NCBI GenBank assembly: GCA_015066975.1
Contig: SVNI01000005.1
Location: 1-60,735 of the forward strand
Direction of reading: 5' to 3'
Source: Ruminococcus sp.
Lineage (GTDB): Bacteria; Bacillota; Clostridia; Oscillospirales; Ruminococcaceae
DNA: 60,735 nucleotides
Numbering within the stretch: position 1 is the stretch's first letter; each line of letters starts with the position of its first letter. The notes below the pieces were generated by a model. The model worked only from the letters and a program-made list of their open reading frames with translations. It was not told the DNA's origin and made no database searches. A program made the position numbers and the translations under genes. This document shows positions 1-9,013 of the stretch, one piece after another.

Positions 1-1947
1 TTTAAAGCTCAGGGCTTCCATGTGCGTATATCTTGCCATGTTTTCGAGTACGCCCTTTGCCTGACGAAACAAAACGGAAACATTCTTGTAATCGCCGGTG
101 AATGCACCGCCGATATGCTTTCTCTGTTCGGGGAGTTTTTCAGTTTCGTCATAATTGGAAACATAATTCCTGTCGAAGAAAACTCTTGCGCCCTCGAAAA
201 TCGAGAATTCGCTGTAATAACGCAGATTTTCAGAAACAGCCTTGACCAGATTCGGCAGAAGTGAAGAACGGATAAAGCGTTCTGTCGGAGAAGGCGGTGT
301 GGAAATGGCCAGCATACCTTCTGTATTCTGGAGTACCGCATTGACATAATTATCTTCCATCCACGGATAAGTGAACACTTCCTGCATACCGCATCTGAAA
401 GAGAGATATTCTTTTATCTTGCGTTCCAAATCGATATCAAGCTGATTGATAGCACCAGTAAAAGAAGTGGTAATTTTTTCGCCGTCAAAGTTTTCATAGC
501 CGTACATACGGGCGACTTCTTCCATGATATCATCTTTGATGGAAATATCACCAGTCGAACGCCACGTCGGCACAACAACATGCATATTATCGCCGTCGAA
601 TGTCACAGAAAAGCCCAGTCTGCCGAGCAGGTTTGTCAGAGTTTCCTGTGTGAATTCTTTGCCGAGGCGGTGTTCCAGCCAGCTTACAGGCACATCAATT
701 TCCTTCTGAACCAGCTTTTCCGGATAGGTATCGGAAAAGGCCTTGACTTCCATTTCCGGATAGATTTCCTTAAATAATTCCATTGCCATAGAAAGTGCCT
801 GGTCACAGCGTTCGGGGTCGATAGCCTTTTCATATCTTGCAGAAGCTTCAGTTCTGTTTTCGTATCTGAGTGCAGTTCTTCTGATGCCTGCGGCATTAAA
901 ATTAGCGACTTCCAGAATGACTTTATTGGTTTCCGGCAGAACGGAATCTTTAGAACCGCCCATCACGCCAGCCAATCCGACAGCACTTTCTGTATCAGCG
1001 ATAACTAAATCATCAGCAGTCAGATTTAATTTTTTATCATTCAGGAGCAGTAATTCTTCCTGTTCGGAAGCTCGGCGAACGACGATATTTCCCTTGATAT
1101 GGTCGGCATCAAACGCATGTGTCGGCTGACCGGTTGCCAGCATTACATAATTGGTGATATCAACAAGTGCGTTAATCGGGCGCATACCGACTTTCCAGAT
1201 TCTGTTCTGTATCTGCCAGGGAGAAGCTTTCACGGACAGATTTTCAATTTCTGCGCCGATATATCTGGGGCATCTTTCAGAATCCTGTACATCCACTTTC
1301 ATTGCCGGAAGACCGGAAGCATCAAATTTCGGGATTTCTTTCAGGGGCAGACTGTACAGAGCTGCGATTTCGCGGGCGATTCCGTAATGTCCCCATAAGT
1401 CGGGACGGTTTGTCATAGATTTATTATCAATTTCGAGAATAATATCATTCAGGTCGAGGGCATCTGCTAAAGACGTTCCGGCAGGAACATCAAATGCAGA
1501 CAGGTCAGTAATTTCGGCTTCTTCCTTAGCAGGGAACAAATCTGTCAGACCGATTTCGGAAGATGCGCAAATCATGCCGAAGCTTTCGACACCGCGGAGC
1601 TTTGCATTCTTGATAACAACCGGCTCGCCTTCACCGTGCCAGCGGACAACTGCACCGGGGCAGGCAACAGCGACTTTCATGCCTTCTTTAAGATTGCATC
1701 CCCCGCAGACAATATCCTTGATTTCGCCGTTTCCGATATCTGTCTTGCAGATACGGAGCTTATCGGCATTCGGATGGGGCAGGACTTCCTGAATGATACC
1801 AACGATTAATTTATCAAAGCTTTCCGCCAGAGGCTTGACATCTTCTACTTCTACAGTAGACATGGTTAAATCATAGGCGAGCTTTTTCAAATCCATATCA
1901 TCCGGAATGGATACATAATCTTTCACCCAATTTAAAGATAACTTCAT
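1..1947 (-). CDS. pheT: Phenylalanine-tRNA ligase beta subunit (3'-truncated by window edge)
   Basis: PheT pairs with PheS in the alpha2-beta2 enzyme that charges tRNA-Phe; the beta chain carries the tRNA-binding and editing modules. The frame is open from an ATG at 1947 to the left edge, giving 649 codons, so the C-terminal part is missing. The product begins MKLSLNWVKDYV, as PheT does, and continues with a tRNA-binding (EMAP-like) segment near residues 40-150 (LPHPNADKL, GMICASSEIGL) and B3/B5-type domains (NRPDLWGHYGIARE, YGYENF). The start is preceded by AGGAGG with good spacing and lies 16 nt after the pheS stop, so the two genes form an operon. Nothing is odd apart from the edge truncation. 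Confidence 0.95.
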   Translation of the reverse strand, partial: MKLSLNWVKDYVSIPDDMDLKKLAYDLTMSTVEVEDVKPLAESFDKLIVGIIQEVLPHPNADKLRICKTDIGNGEIKDIVCGGCNLKEGMKVAVACPGAVVRWHGEGEPVVIKNAKLRGVESFGMICASSEIGLTDLFPAKEEAEITDLSAFDVPAGTSLADALDLNDIILEIDNKSMTNRPDLWGHYGIAREIAALYSLPLKEIPKFDASGLPAMKVDVQDSERCPRYIGAEIENLSVKASPWQIQNRIWKVGMRPINALVDITNYVMLATGQPTHAFDADHIKGNIVVRRASEQEELLLLNDKKLNLTADDLVIADTESAVGLAGVMGGSKDSVLPETNKVILEVANFNAAGIRRTALRYENRTEASARYEKAIDPERCDQALSMAMELFKEIYPEMEVKAFSDTYPEKLVQKEIDVPVSWLEHRLGKEFTQETLTNLLGRLGFSVTFDGDNMHVVVPTWRSTGDISIKDDIMEEVARMYGYENFDGEKITTSFTGAINQLDIDLERKIKEYLSFRCGMQEVFTYPWMEDNYVNAVLQNTEGMLAISTPPSPTERFIRSSLLPNLVKAVSENLRYYSEFSIFEGARVFFDRNYVSNYDETEKLPEQRKHIGGAFTGDYKNVSVLFRQAKGVLENMARYTHMEALSFK

Positions 1948-1963
1948 GATTTTCTTCCTCCTG

Positions 1964-3001
1964 TTATTTAAACTGCTGTAAGAATCTCAGGTCAGCACTA
2001 TGGAACAGACGCACATCATCCACACCGTAGCGCATCATAACAAGACGGTCAAGACCGATGTTGACATAGAAGCCTGTAAATTCATCAGGATTCAGACCAG
2101 CCGCACGGAGCACATTCGGATGAGGCGTACCGCCGGGCATGATTTCAATCCAGCCGACATTTTTGCAGACACTGCATCCTTTTCCTCCACACACCAGACA
2201 GCCCATATCGATTTCAAAGCCCGGTTCTACGAACGGGAAGAAGCCGATACGCATTCTGACAGGCACTTCCCTGCCGAATACTTTAGACAATACGCTCTGG
2301 AGCATAATTTTTCCGGAAGCAAAGTCAATATTTTTATCCACAATCAGGGCTTCATACTGGAAGAATGCTCTTTCATGACGGGCATCCGTAGTTTCATTTC
2401 TGTAGACTCTGCCAGGGTAGACAAATCTGTAGGGGGGGTTATGCGTCTGCATATAGCGGACACTTCCGCCGGTGAGGTGCGGACGCAGGCAGAGTTTTTC
2501 ATTGGTTGTGCCTGTGTCATGACCTTCGAGCCAGTAAGTATCCATACTTTCACGCGCAGGATGATTCTGGGGGAAGTTGAGTTTATCGAAAGCGTATAAT
2601 TCGCTGGTAATATCTTCTTCTTCGTAGATTTCAAAGCCCAGCGAACGGAATGCATCATTCAGGTCATAGCACATCTGTGTGATAGGATGCAGACCGCCGG
2701 AGAGCGGTGCAATGCCGGGAACAGTCACATCAAAATCAGCCGGAATTTCGGAAGCTTTGAGAACTAATTCTTCACGCTTCTGTTCTACCAGAGCAGTCAG
2801 CTTGCCTTTGATTTCGTTGACAATACGGCCGATTTCGGGACGTTCGGACTTGTCGAGTTTCGGCATTTCTTTCATGATTTCTGTTAAAGAACCCTGTTTT
2901 CCGAGCAGGGAAGCCTTGACTTCCTGAAGGGCATTTTCTGTGCCGGCAGCGAGAATTTTCGCTTTGCCTTCACGCAGGAGTTCTTCGAGTTTTTCTTTCA
3001 A
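1964..3001 (-). CDS. pheS: Phenylalanine-tRNA ligase alpha subunit
   Basis: This is the catalytic alpha subunit of phenylalanyl-tRNA synthetase, a class II enzyme acting in the cytoplasm. At 345 aa it has the usual family length. An N-terminal coiled-coil tRNA-binding arm (residues 1-90, with LLGKQGSLTEIMKEM) is followed by the class II core with HPITQMCYDLNDAF, TYWLEGHDT, ERAFFQYEALIVDK and GLDRLVMMRYG. The start codon is TTG at 3001, placed well behind a GGAGG ribosome site. pheT follows after 16 nt. A sigma-A promoter lies just upstream; the leader is far too short for a T-box, so tRNA-Phe-sensing antitermination is unlikely here. Confidence 0.96.
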   Translation of the reverse strand: MKEKLEELLREGKAKILAAGTENALQEVKASLLGKQGSLTEIMKEMPKLDKSERPEIGRIVNEIKGKLTALVEQKREELVLKASEIPADFDVTVPGIAPLSGGLHPITQMCYDLNDAFRSLGFEIYEEEDITSELYAFDKLNFPQNHPARESMDTYWLEGHDTGTTNEKLCLRPHLTGGSVRYMQTHNPPYRFVYPGRVYRNETTDARHERAFFQYEALIVDKNIDFASGKIMLQSVLSKVFGREVPVRMRIGFFPFVEPGFEIDMGCLVCGGKGCSVCKNVGWIEIMPGGTPHPNVLRAAGLNPDEFTGFYVNIGLDRLVMMRYGVDDVRLFHSADLRFLQQFK

Positions 3002-3047
3002 AATAATTTCCTCCGTTTCTGAAATATATCAAACTTAGAACTTTATT

Positions 3048-3076
3048 ATTATATCACATTCGGGCAGGACTGTCAA
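3048..3076 (-). promoter_or_regulatory. sigma-A promoter of pheST
   Basis: On the minus strand TTGACA (3071-3076) and TATAAT (3048-3053) are separated by exactly 17 bp, with TGA before the -10 box (extended -10). The -35 box overlaps the stop codon of the upstream gene that ends at 3073. Confidence 0.8.
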
Positions 3077-4917
3077 GATTTTTTCTCATCCTGTTTTTCG
3101 TCCTGATATTTTTTCCATGCAGCGCGAATCCAGTCCGGAACACCGAAATCATATTTCATTTCTTCGGGTTTGGCACTGCCGGCAACAGAAACCATGGAAA
3201 GATACTGGTAGACTTCTGCCGGTTCTCTGGTCAGGGCTGTGAAGATTTCACGGCTGAGGTTATATCTCTCGAACAACGGGCGATAGCGTTCTTCATAGAC
3301 AGAAGTACTGTTAATCAGGCAGAGTTTCTGCACCAGACGGAGTACTTTGTTCTGGATACGGCTGACATGTTCTTTGGACATATCCAGTTTCTTGGCGATT
3401 TCAGCGAGGGACTTTCCCTGCATTCTCAGGCGGATAACTTCAATATGCTGTTCTTTTTCTTCTGTATTTTCAACCAGAAATTCCAGAACGGTGGGATATT
3501 TGAGAATATAATATTCCCCTCTGGTTTCATAGATTCTGTCAGAAGCACGCATTTCCTGAAGAATATCTGCCAGAATTTTCTTATCCATGGAGACGGGCAT
3601 ATCTTCGCGGAGCATCGTTTCGGAAAGTCCGGACATTTGTCTGTTGCGGATAAGTCCGGTGATATATCTGTCCAGCAGGGCGCGGACGTGCAAGTCTTTA
3701 TACCAAAGATTCCAGCAGTTTTCTTTCGTCCTGTTTTTTTCGGGCAGTTCGGCACAGAGATATAATTTCAAAGCCCGCTGTTTGGACGGCGTAATGTTGA
3801 GGTCTGCCAGTTCTTCCAGAAACTCATCCAAATACTGCCTGATTTCTTTTGAGACTGGTTTTGCAGCAGGATACACCGGATTTTCTTTTGATTTTTTATA
3901 TCTGCGGATTTCTTCCAGTGTTTTTTCATCAATATGCGGAATGTTTCGGAACGTTTCATCATTTTCCTGCACAAGCTGGCGCGAGCTGCGGATATGCACA
4001 CGGAGCAGGCCATTCTTGGCCTTAACTGAAAGGGGCATTTCGTCCACATAGACGATTTCTTCTTCTGCAAGCATTTCTTCTGTCATGGGGGTCAGGATTT
4101 CTTCTTCAGGTTCTTCATCAATAGCAGGAATTTTATCATCATCCTGTTCCTCCCAGTCTGTAACGGAAGGAATTTCCGGCAGATAGTCAGCATCTTCATC
4201 CAGCAGAGGTGTATGATTGGCGGCATTGCCGGGCATGGAAAGCAAATCCAGTTCATTCAAATCCAGAACAGAAGGAATTTGCGGAAGAATATCCAGTTCA
4301 GCTTCTGACAAATCGCCTTTGAATTCCTGGTCAGGGCATTCAGGCACTTCGATAGTAGGTGTATTTTGTGCTTTATTGCTGTCAAAATTAAAGAATGCTG
4401 AAATTTCCGGCAGATTTTCCAACTCTGACCTTGCTTTTTCTTTTGCCTTGATTTTTTCCTTTTCATTTTCATCAGCAAAAGAAGGAATTGCGGGGAGTGT
4501 TTCTGCCTCCTGCGCACTTTCCGCAAGAGAGAGCAAATCCGGAGCGATATCAGAAACTTCTTCCGGGAAATCATCCGGATTGGAAAAAGAAGGGATTTCA
4601 ATCACTTCCTCGTCTTCCTCCTGTTTTTCTTCTGTAGAAAAGACAGGGATTTCGGGAATGATTTCTTTTCTTGAAGATTCTTCTTCCAAATCTTCTATTG
4701 TTTTTGCAGCAGATTCCATATCCAGCATATCCAGACCGGAAAAAGACGGAACGTCCAGCACAGCTTCAGGTTCTGTTTCCAGCATTTCCGCAAACGGAAA
4801 CGAGTCTGCCATATCTTCCAGTTCCAGAGTATCAATATTAGAAATAGAGGGCACTTCGGGCAGGTCAGGAATCTGGTCGGATTTTATCTGTGCATTATTC
4901 TTTTTTTCATTTTTCAT
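3073..4917 (-). CDS. Acidic PEIPS-repeat protein with sigma-region-4-like HTH
   Basis: I do not recognise this 614-aa protein as a named family. The N-terminal half (about 1-300) is very acidic, looks disordered, and carries about nine copies of a short motif of the form hydrophobic-P-x-(I/V)-P-S-(F/V/I), for example LPEVPSIS, IPEIPVFS, VIEIPSFS, LPAIPSFA and LPEIPSVT, spaced roughly 25-35 residues apart. The C-terminal half is folded-looking and basic; near residues 500-530 it has a helix-turn-helix like sigma-70 region 4 (GKSLAEIAKKLDMSKEHVSR). There is no signal peptide or membrane segment. The ATG has a strong AAAGGAG site 7 nt away. It stands alone between a terminator and pheST. A DNA-binding regulator with a multivalent docking tail is my inference; no function is known. 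Confidence 0.75.
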   Translation of the reverse strand: MKNEKKNNAQIKSDQIPDLPEVPSISNIDTLELEDMADSFPFAEMLETEPEAVLDVPSFSGLDMLDMESAAKTIEDLEEESSRKEIIPEIPVFSTEEKQEEDEEVIEIPSFSNPDDFPEEVSDIAPDLLSLAESAQEAETLPAIPSFADENEKEKIKAKEKARSELENLPEISAFFNFDSNKAQNTPTIEVPECPDQEFKGDLSEAELDILPQIPSVLDLNELDLLSMPGNAANHTPLLDEDADYLPEIPSVTDWEEQDDDKIPAIDEEPEEEILTPMTEEMLAEEEIVYVDEMPLSVKAKNGLLRVHIRSSRQLVQENDETFRNIPHIDEKTLEEIRRYKKSKENPVYPAAKPVSKEIRQYLDEFLEELADLNITPSKQRALKLYLCAELPEKNRTKENCWNLWYKDLHVRALLDRYITGLIRNRQMSGLSETMLREDMPVSMDKKILADILQEMRASDRIYETRGEYYILKYPTVLEFLVENTEEKEQHIEVIRLRMQGKSLAEIAKKLDMSKEHVSRIQNKVLRLVQKLCLINSTSVYEERYRPLFERYNLSREIFTALTREPAEVYQYLSMVSVAGSAKPEEMKYDFGVPDWIRAAWKKYQDEKQDEKKS

Positions 4918-4985
4918 GTGAGTTCTCCTTTGTGTGCCGTTTACATGTATGAATCTCCTGTACCATACAGATGTTATTCTTTTAT

Positions 4986-5014
4986 ATTATAACATAAATT
5001 TTGAGATTAGTCAA
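4986..5014 (-). promoter_or_regulatory. sigma-A promoter of the acidic repeat-protein gene
   Basis: Minus-strand TTGACT (5009-5014) and TATAAT (4986-4991) with a 17-bp spacer and an extended TGT before the -10 box. It lies about 70 nt upstream of the ATG at 4917. Confidence 0.75.
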
Positions 5015-5037
5015 TATGATTTTCATGAAATTTATAC

Positions 5038-5066
5038 AGAAAAAAGCGGACAGATAATCTGTCCGT
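5038..5066 (-). terminator. Rho-independent terminator after the ECF S-component gene
   Basis: On the minus strand CGGACAG (5059-5065) and CTGTCCG (5047-5053) form a 7-bp stem with a 5-nt loop, followed by a T-rich tail. It sits about 27 nt past the stop at 5093. Confidence 0.8.
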
Positions 5067-5092
5067 TGGATTCGATTTATTAAAATTATAAG

Positions 5093-5620
5093 TTATTTAA
5101 AATGATGTGCCGGAATTCTTTTCAGAACCAGTTCATAAAGTGTGACCGAAGAAGCTGCTCCCATGATGCCCTGTGCCAAATCTCCGGGTACTCCGACAAG
5201 TGCCGCAGTTAAAGAACCATACATTACAACTGCCTCAAATCCGATATAGCCGACTGTCATGATGATTTCAGCCACGCAGGCAGCTGTGATTCTTGCCCAG
5301 AATGAGCCTGATTTTTCACAAAGCTTGTGATAAATATAATAAGATGCCACTGCCATCAATGCTTTGATTATCAGGGTAGCAGGTGCAAAAATCATGTATC
5401 CGGAAACGATGTCCGCCAGAGCCGAACCGATTCCGGCTGCCGCTGCACCGTAGGCAGGACCTAATATCCATGCGGAAATATTTACCAAACAATCACCAAG
5501 ATTCACATATCCCTTTGTCGGAGAGGGTATCTGAATCACCAGCGTTGCAACTGTTGTGAACGCTGTCAGCAAAGCCGCCAGTGTAAGTTTCTGAAGATTC
5601 TGATGTTGATTCTGTTTCAT
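5093..5620 (-). CDS. ECF transporter S component (substrate-binding membrane subunit)
   Basis: This 175-aa, strongly hydrophobic protein has about five to six membrane segments and the pattern of ECF-type vitamin transporter S components: an N-terminal AALLTAF segment followed by GYVNLGDCLVNISAWILGP, a run of GSALADIVSGY, then IIKALMAVASYY. S components bind a vitamin or metal and dock on a shared EcfA-EcfA'-EcfT module, which is not in this window, so it probably uses an energising module encoded elsewhere. The substrate cannot be read from the sequence. The start is set by GAGGTGATTTTTC just before the ATG. The gene is single, with its own promoter and terminator. The leader is only about 55 nt, too short for the usual vitamin riboswitches. 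Confidence 0.85.
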   Translation of the reverse strand: MKQNQHQNLQKLTLAALLTAFTTVATLVIQIPSPTKGYVNLGDCLVNISAWILGPAYGAAAAGIGSALADIVSGYMIFAPATLIIKALMAVASYYIYHKLCEKSGSFWARITAACVAEIIMTVGYIGFEAVVMYGSLTAALVGVPGDLAQGIMGAASSVTLYELVLKRIPAHHFK

Positions 5621-5679
5621 GAAAAATCACCTCAAAAAAAAATAAATTTTATCAGATATATTCTTATCTGACGAAAACT

Positions 5680-5708
5680 ATTATAGCACAGAAATTCTAA
5701 AATGTCAA
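5680..5708 (-). promoter_or_regulatory. sigma-A promoter of the ECF S-component gene
   Basis: Minus-strand TTGACA (5703-5708) and TATAAT (5680-5685), 17-bp spacer, extended -10 TGC. A small hairpin, TCAGATA/TATCTGA at 5652-5671, follows in the short leader. Confidence 0.8.
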
Positions 5709-5762
5709 CCTTTTTGTCTATATTGGTTTTTAATATCATATTATACTTGCATTCTATTACGC

Positions 5763-5791
5763 TTGACAAGTTTTTATTTTTATGATATACT
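5763..5791 (+). promoter_or_regulatory. sigma-A promoter of aroC
   Basis: TTGACA (5763-5768) and TATACT (5786-5791) with a 17-bp spacer and TGA ahead of the -10 box, 43 nt before the aroC ATG. It is divergent from the ECF S-component promoter. Confidence 0.8.
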
Positions 5792-5834
5792 GAATTTAAT
5801 TTCTTAAATCTTAACAAAAGGATGATGTTATATT

Positions 5835-6923
5835 ATGAAAAATACATTCGGACAGAGCGTTTCTGTTACGATTTACGGCGAAAGCCACGGGCAGGCAATC
5901 GGAGTTGTTCTGGACGGACTCGCCCCCGGAATTTCTGTTGATGAAGATTTTATCCAGTCCCAGCTTACGCTTCGCCGTCCTTCGGGCAGTATCTCAACGG
6001 CCAGACAAGAACCTGACCCATTCCAGATTCTTTCCGGTGTTTACGAAGGCAAAACCACTGGTACACCCATCAGCATTATGATTCCGAACTCTCAGACAAG
6101 AAGCAAGGACTATTCCGCCACCCGTTCCCTTGCCCGTCCGGGTCATGCCGATTATACTGCTTACTGCAAGTATCACGGCTTTGAAGATTTCCGCGGAGGC
6201 GGACACTTCAGCGGACGCATCACCGCCGGACTTGTCGCCGGCGGAGCGATTGCCCTTTCTGCTCTGAAAGCAAAAAATATTTTAATCGGCACACATATCA
6301 AATCGTGTGGAAATATCACTGACAGAGATTTTCAGAACCTTGAAGAAGATATTCAAGCCCTGAATCAGAAAACATTCGCCGTTCTGGATGAAGCAAAAGC
6401 TTCCGAAATGCATCAGAAAATTGTTCAGACTGCCGAACAGAAAGACAGTATCGGCGGAATTCTCGAAACTGCCGTTCTGAATCTGCCTGCCGGAATCGGT
6501 GAACCATGGTTTGACACAGTAGAAGGGCTTCTTTCTCACGCATTGTTCAGTATTCCGGCCGTGAAAGGCGTTCAGTTCGGGAATGCATTCGATATGGTCA
6601 ACGGATTCGGAAGCGAATACAATGACAATTTCAGAATGCAGAATAATTCCGTCATCACGGAAACAAATCACAATGCCGGCATCAACGGGGGAATTACAAA
6701 CGGTATGCCGATTCTGTTCCAGTGCGCCGTCAAGCCGACTCCCTCGATTTATCAGGCACAGAATACTGTTGATTTCTTTAAGAATGAAAATGCTGTTCTT
6801 GAAATCAAGGGCAGACATGACCCTGCTATCATTCATCGGGCACGTGTCGTGGTGGACAGCATTACCGCATTAGTCCTCTGCGATATTCTCGCCGGAAGAT
6901 ACGGCACTGACTGGCTGGCATAA
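5835..6923 (+). CDS. aroC: Chorismate synthase
   Basis: AroC catalyses the last shikimate-pathway step, converting EPSP to chorismate with reduced FMN as cofactor. The 362-aa product has the usual length and family signatures: MKNTFGQSVSVTIYGESHG at the start, RPGHADYTAYCKY with the RGGGHFSGR segment near residues 115-130, and the C-terminal GRHDPAIIHRARVVVDS. AAAGG lies upstream of the ATG. It is monocistronic, with its own promoter and a shared bidirectional terminator facing mnmA. Other shikimate genes are absent, although tyrA, which works further down the same route, is at 50-51 kb. Confidence 0.96.
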   Translation: MKNTFGQSVSVTIYGESHGQAIGVVLDGLAPGISVDEDFIQSQLTLRRPSGSISTARQEPDPFQILSGVYEGKTTGTPISIMIPNSQTRSKDYSATRSLARPGHADYTAYCKYHGFEDFRGGGHFSGRITAGLVAGGAIALSALKAKNILIGTHIKSCGNITDRDFQNLEEDIQALNQKTFAVLDEAKASEMHQKIVQTAEQKDSIGGILETAVLNLPAGIGEPWFDTVEGLLSHALFSIPAVKGVQFGNAFDMVNGFGSEYNDNFRMQNNSVITETNHNAGINGGITNGMPILFQCAVKPTPSIYQAQNTVDFFKNENAVLEIKGRHDPAIIHRARVVVDSITALVLCDILAGRYGTDWLA

Positions 6924-6933
6924 TACAGTAAAA

Positions 6934-6965
6934 CCGGAGTGGCTTTCACTCCGGCTTTTGCTTTT
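6934..6965. terminator. Bidirectional terminator between aroC and mnmA
   Basis: The stem CCGGAGTG/CACTCCGG (6934-6941 and 6947-6954) is flanked by A-rich sequence on one side and CTTTTGCTTTT on the other, so it can end aroC on the plus strand and mnmA on the minus strand. The mnmA stop is at 6964. Confidence 0.85.
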
Positions 6966-8037
6966 ATCGGATTGTTCCTCCGCCGATAACTGTTTCACCC
7001 TGATACAGAACAACGGCCTGTCCTTTGGTGATGGCTCTCTGCGGTTCATCAAACTTGACATGTAAGATGCCATCTTCTGTCTGCCATGCCGTACAGGGCT
7101 GTTCCGGATGCCTGTACCGGATTTTTGCAGAACATTTCAAAGGCTCTGTAAGATTATCGACAGAAATCAGATTGACATCATCGGCAGTGAGCGAATCAGA
7201 GAATAATTCTTCATTTCTGCCTAAAATCACCTGATTGGTATCTGTACGGATTTCCTGCACATAAAGCGGATATTTCGCAGCAATGCCTAAGCCTTGCCGC
7301 TGACCGACTGTATAGTGAATAATTCCTCTGTGCTGACCCAGAATATTACCGGAAGTATCGACAAAATCACCTTCCGGATAGGTCTTTCCGGTAAAACGCT
7401 CCAGAAATCCGGCATAATCACCATCAGGAACAAAGCAGATATCCTGACTGTCTTTCTTGTGAGCGTTTACGAATCCGGCTTTTTCGGCAATCGCGCGGAT
7501 TTCAGTCTTGTGATACGTTCCGAGCGGAAAGCGGATATGTTTCAACTGTTCCTGCGTGAGCGAATATAACACATAGCTCTGGTCTTTGGTTTCATCAATG
7601 CCTTTTTTCAGCAGATACCTGCCGGAAGCTTCATCAAATTCAGTACGGGCATAATGTCCGGTAACGACATAATCGAAATTCATTTCATGCATCCGCTGTA
7701 CCATGGCATCAAATTTGAGAAATCTGTTGCAGTCGATACAGGGATTAGGCGTTGCGCCTTTTTCGTAACTCTGAGAAAATCTTGTCATGACAGTTTCGCG
7801 GAACTTATCCGAAAAATTAAACACATAATGAAGCATACCCAGCTTACTGGAAACTAACTTTGCATCCATGACATCACTGAGCGAACAGCAGGATTTTTCT
7901 CTTGGAATGCCTGCATCTTCGTTATGGAATAACTGCATTGTCACACCGATACACTCATAACCGGCTTCGAGCATCAGCAGAGCGGCTGCGGAACTGTCCA
8001 CACCGCCGCTCATGGCAATCATAGCTTTTTTTCTCAT
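6964..8037 (-). CDS. mnmA: tRNA-specific 2-thiouridylase
   Basis: MnmA thiolates U34 of the tRNAs for Lys, Glu and Gln, using sulfur relayed from a cysteine desulfurase. The 357-aa product has the ATP-pyrophosphatase P-loop SGGVDS at residues 10-15, the catalytic cysteine in NPCIDCNRF (Cys100) and the second reactive cysteine in QDICFVPDG (Cys201). The GVTMQLF and VVTGHYAR blocks also fit. The start directly follows nadA with a 2-nt gap, so the two are co-transcribed and probably translationally coupled. No dedicated cysteine desulfurase gene is beside it, although in many Firmicutes one is. Confidence 0.95.
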   Translation of the reverse strand: MRKKAMIAMSGGVDSSAAALLMLEAGYECIGVTMQLFHNEDAGIPREKSCCSLSDVMDAKLVSSKLGMLHYVFNFSDKFRETVMTRFSQSYEKGATPNPCIDCNRFLKFDAMVQRMHEMNFDYVVTGHYARTEFDEASGRYLLKKGIDETKDQSYVLYSLTQEQLKHIRFPLGTYHKTEIRAIAEKAGFVNAHKKDSQDICFVPDGDYAGFLERFTGKTYPEGDFVDTSGNILGQHRGIIHYTVGQRQGLGIAAKYPLYVQEIRTDTNQVILGRNEELFSDSLTADDVNLISVDNLTEPLKCSAKIRYRHPEQPCTAWQTEDGILHVKFDEPQRAITKGQAVVLYQGETVIGGGTIR

Positions 8038-8039
8038 AG

Positions 8040-8957
8040 TTAACCGCCTAATCTAATCATATTGTCGATACATCTTCTGGCGAGACGGATAGTTTCGTCA
8101 TCCAGTGTAATTTCTTCGCCGAATTCGCCTGTCAGATTTCTGTAAACATCTACGAGGGTAGTAGATTTCATATTCGGGCAGATGAGGTGTTTTGTCAGCG
8201 GATAGAACATCTTGTCAGGGCAGTCATACTGCAAATGTTCTGCAATGCTGATTTCCGTACCAATGATGAATTCTCTGGCATCAGATTTTTTTGCATAAGC
8301 CATAATTCCGGTAGTAGAGCCGACATAATCGGCCTGTTCGGTGACTGCCGGAACGCATTCCGGATGCACCAGAACCAGTGCTTCGGGATGGAGTTCTTTC
8401 ATCTGCTTGACTGCTTCGGGCTTGACTGCTGCATGAATGGGGCATCCGCCCTGCAATAATTTGAATGTTTTTTCAGGGACTTGCTTGGCAACGAATGCGC
8501 CGAGATTGCAGTCAGGAATGAATAAAATCTTATCGCTTTCGACAGCTTTTGCAATCTGCACAGCAGAAGAAGAAGTAACACATACATCTGCAATCGTTTT
8601 GAGTTCTGCTGTAGTATTGACATAAGCCATAATGAGATAATCCGGATACATTTCTTTTACTTGGGAAATCATATCTTTATCCATCTGTTCGGCCATAGGG
8701 CATCCGGCAAGCGGATTCGAGAGCAGAACTTTCTTTTCGGGGGAGAGAATTTTACAGGTTTCGGCCATAAACCGGACACCGCACATCAGAACGGTCTGAT
8801 TCGGCACTTTAGCCGCCTGCACGCTCAGGCCGTAGGAATCGCCTGTAAAATCGGCAATTTCGCTGATTTCTCTTGCCACATAGCTGTGTGCGAGAATACA
8901 GACATCTTTTTCCTTTTTGAGCTGAAGAATTTTCTGCTGCATATCATATACATTCAT
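8040..8957 (-). CDS. nadA: Quinolinate synthase A
   Basis: NadA condenses iminoaspartate with dihydroxyacetone phosphate to make quinolinate for NAD synthesis, using a 4Fe-4S cluster. Three cluster cysteines are visible in their expected settings: AGCPMAE (Cys86), GGCPIHA (Cys172) and LICPNMKST (about Cys256). HPEC, YVNTTAE and GSTTGI blocks also match. I place the start at the ATG at 8957, behind GGCGG, giving 305 aa; an in-frame start at 8993 would add 12 residues but lacks a ribosome site. It is the first gene of a nadA-mnmA operon. The usual partners nadB and nadC are not in the window. Confidence 0.94.
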   Translation of the reverse strand: MNVYDMQQKILQLKKEKDVCILAHSYVAREISEIADFTGDSYGLSVQAAKVPNQTVLMCGVRFMAETCKILSPEKKVLLSNPLAGCPMAEQMDKDMISQVKEMYPDYLIMAYVNTTAELKTIADVCVTSSSAVQIAKAVESDKILFIPDCNLGAFVAKQVPEKTFKLLQGGCPIHAAVKPEAVKQMKELHPEALVLVHPECVPAVTEQADYVGSTTGIMAYAKKSDAREFIIGTEISIAEHLQYDCPDKMFYPLTKHLICPNMKSTTLVDVYRNLTGEFGEEITLDDETIRLARRCIDNMIRLGG

Positions 8958-9013
8958 AGTCTTAACCGCCTTTATTTTTTTCAGAAAATACATAGTGAAT
9001 CACTATATATTTT

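Noticed and set aside
2000-2599. A 199-codon plus-strand open frame inside pheS
   Set aside because: Antisense to a highly conserved gene; composition is not protein-like.
4217-4921. A 234-codon Ser-rich open frame opposite the acidic repeat protein
   Set aside because: Antisense of GAA/GAT-rich codons gives Ser/Phe-rich frames. No start signal, and the sense frame has a strong ribosome site and promoter.
5621-5680. A riboswitch in front of the ECF S-component gene
   Set aside because: The transcript leader is only about 55 nt with one small hairpin; thiamin, cobalamin, folate and riboflavin riboswitches are all longer.
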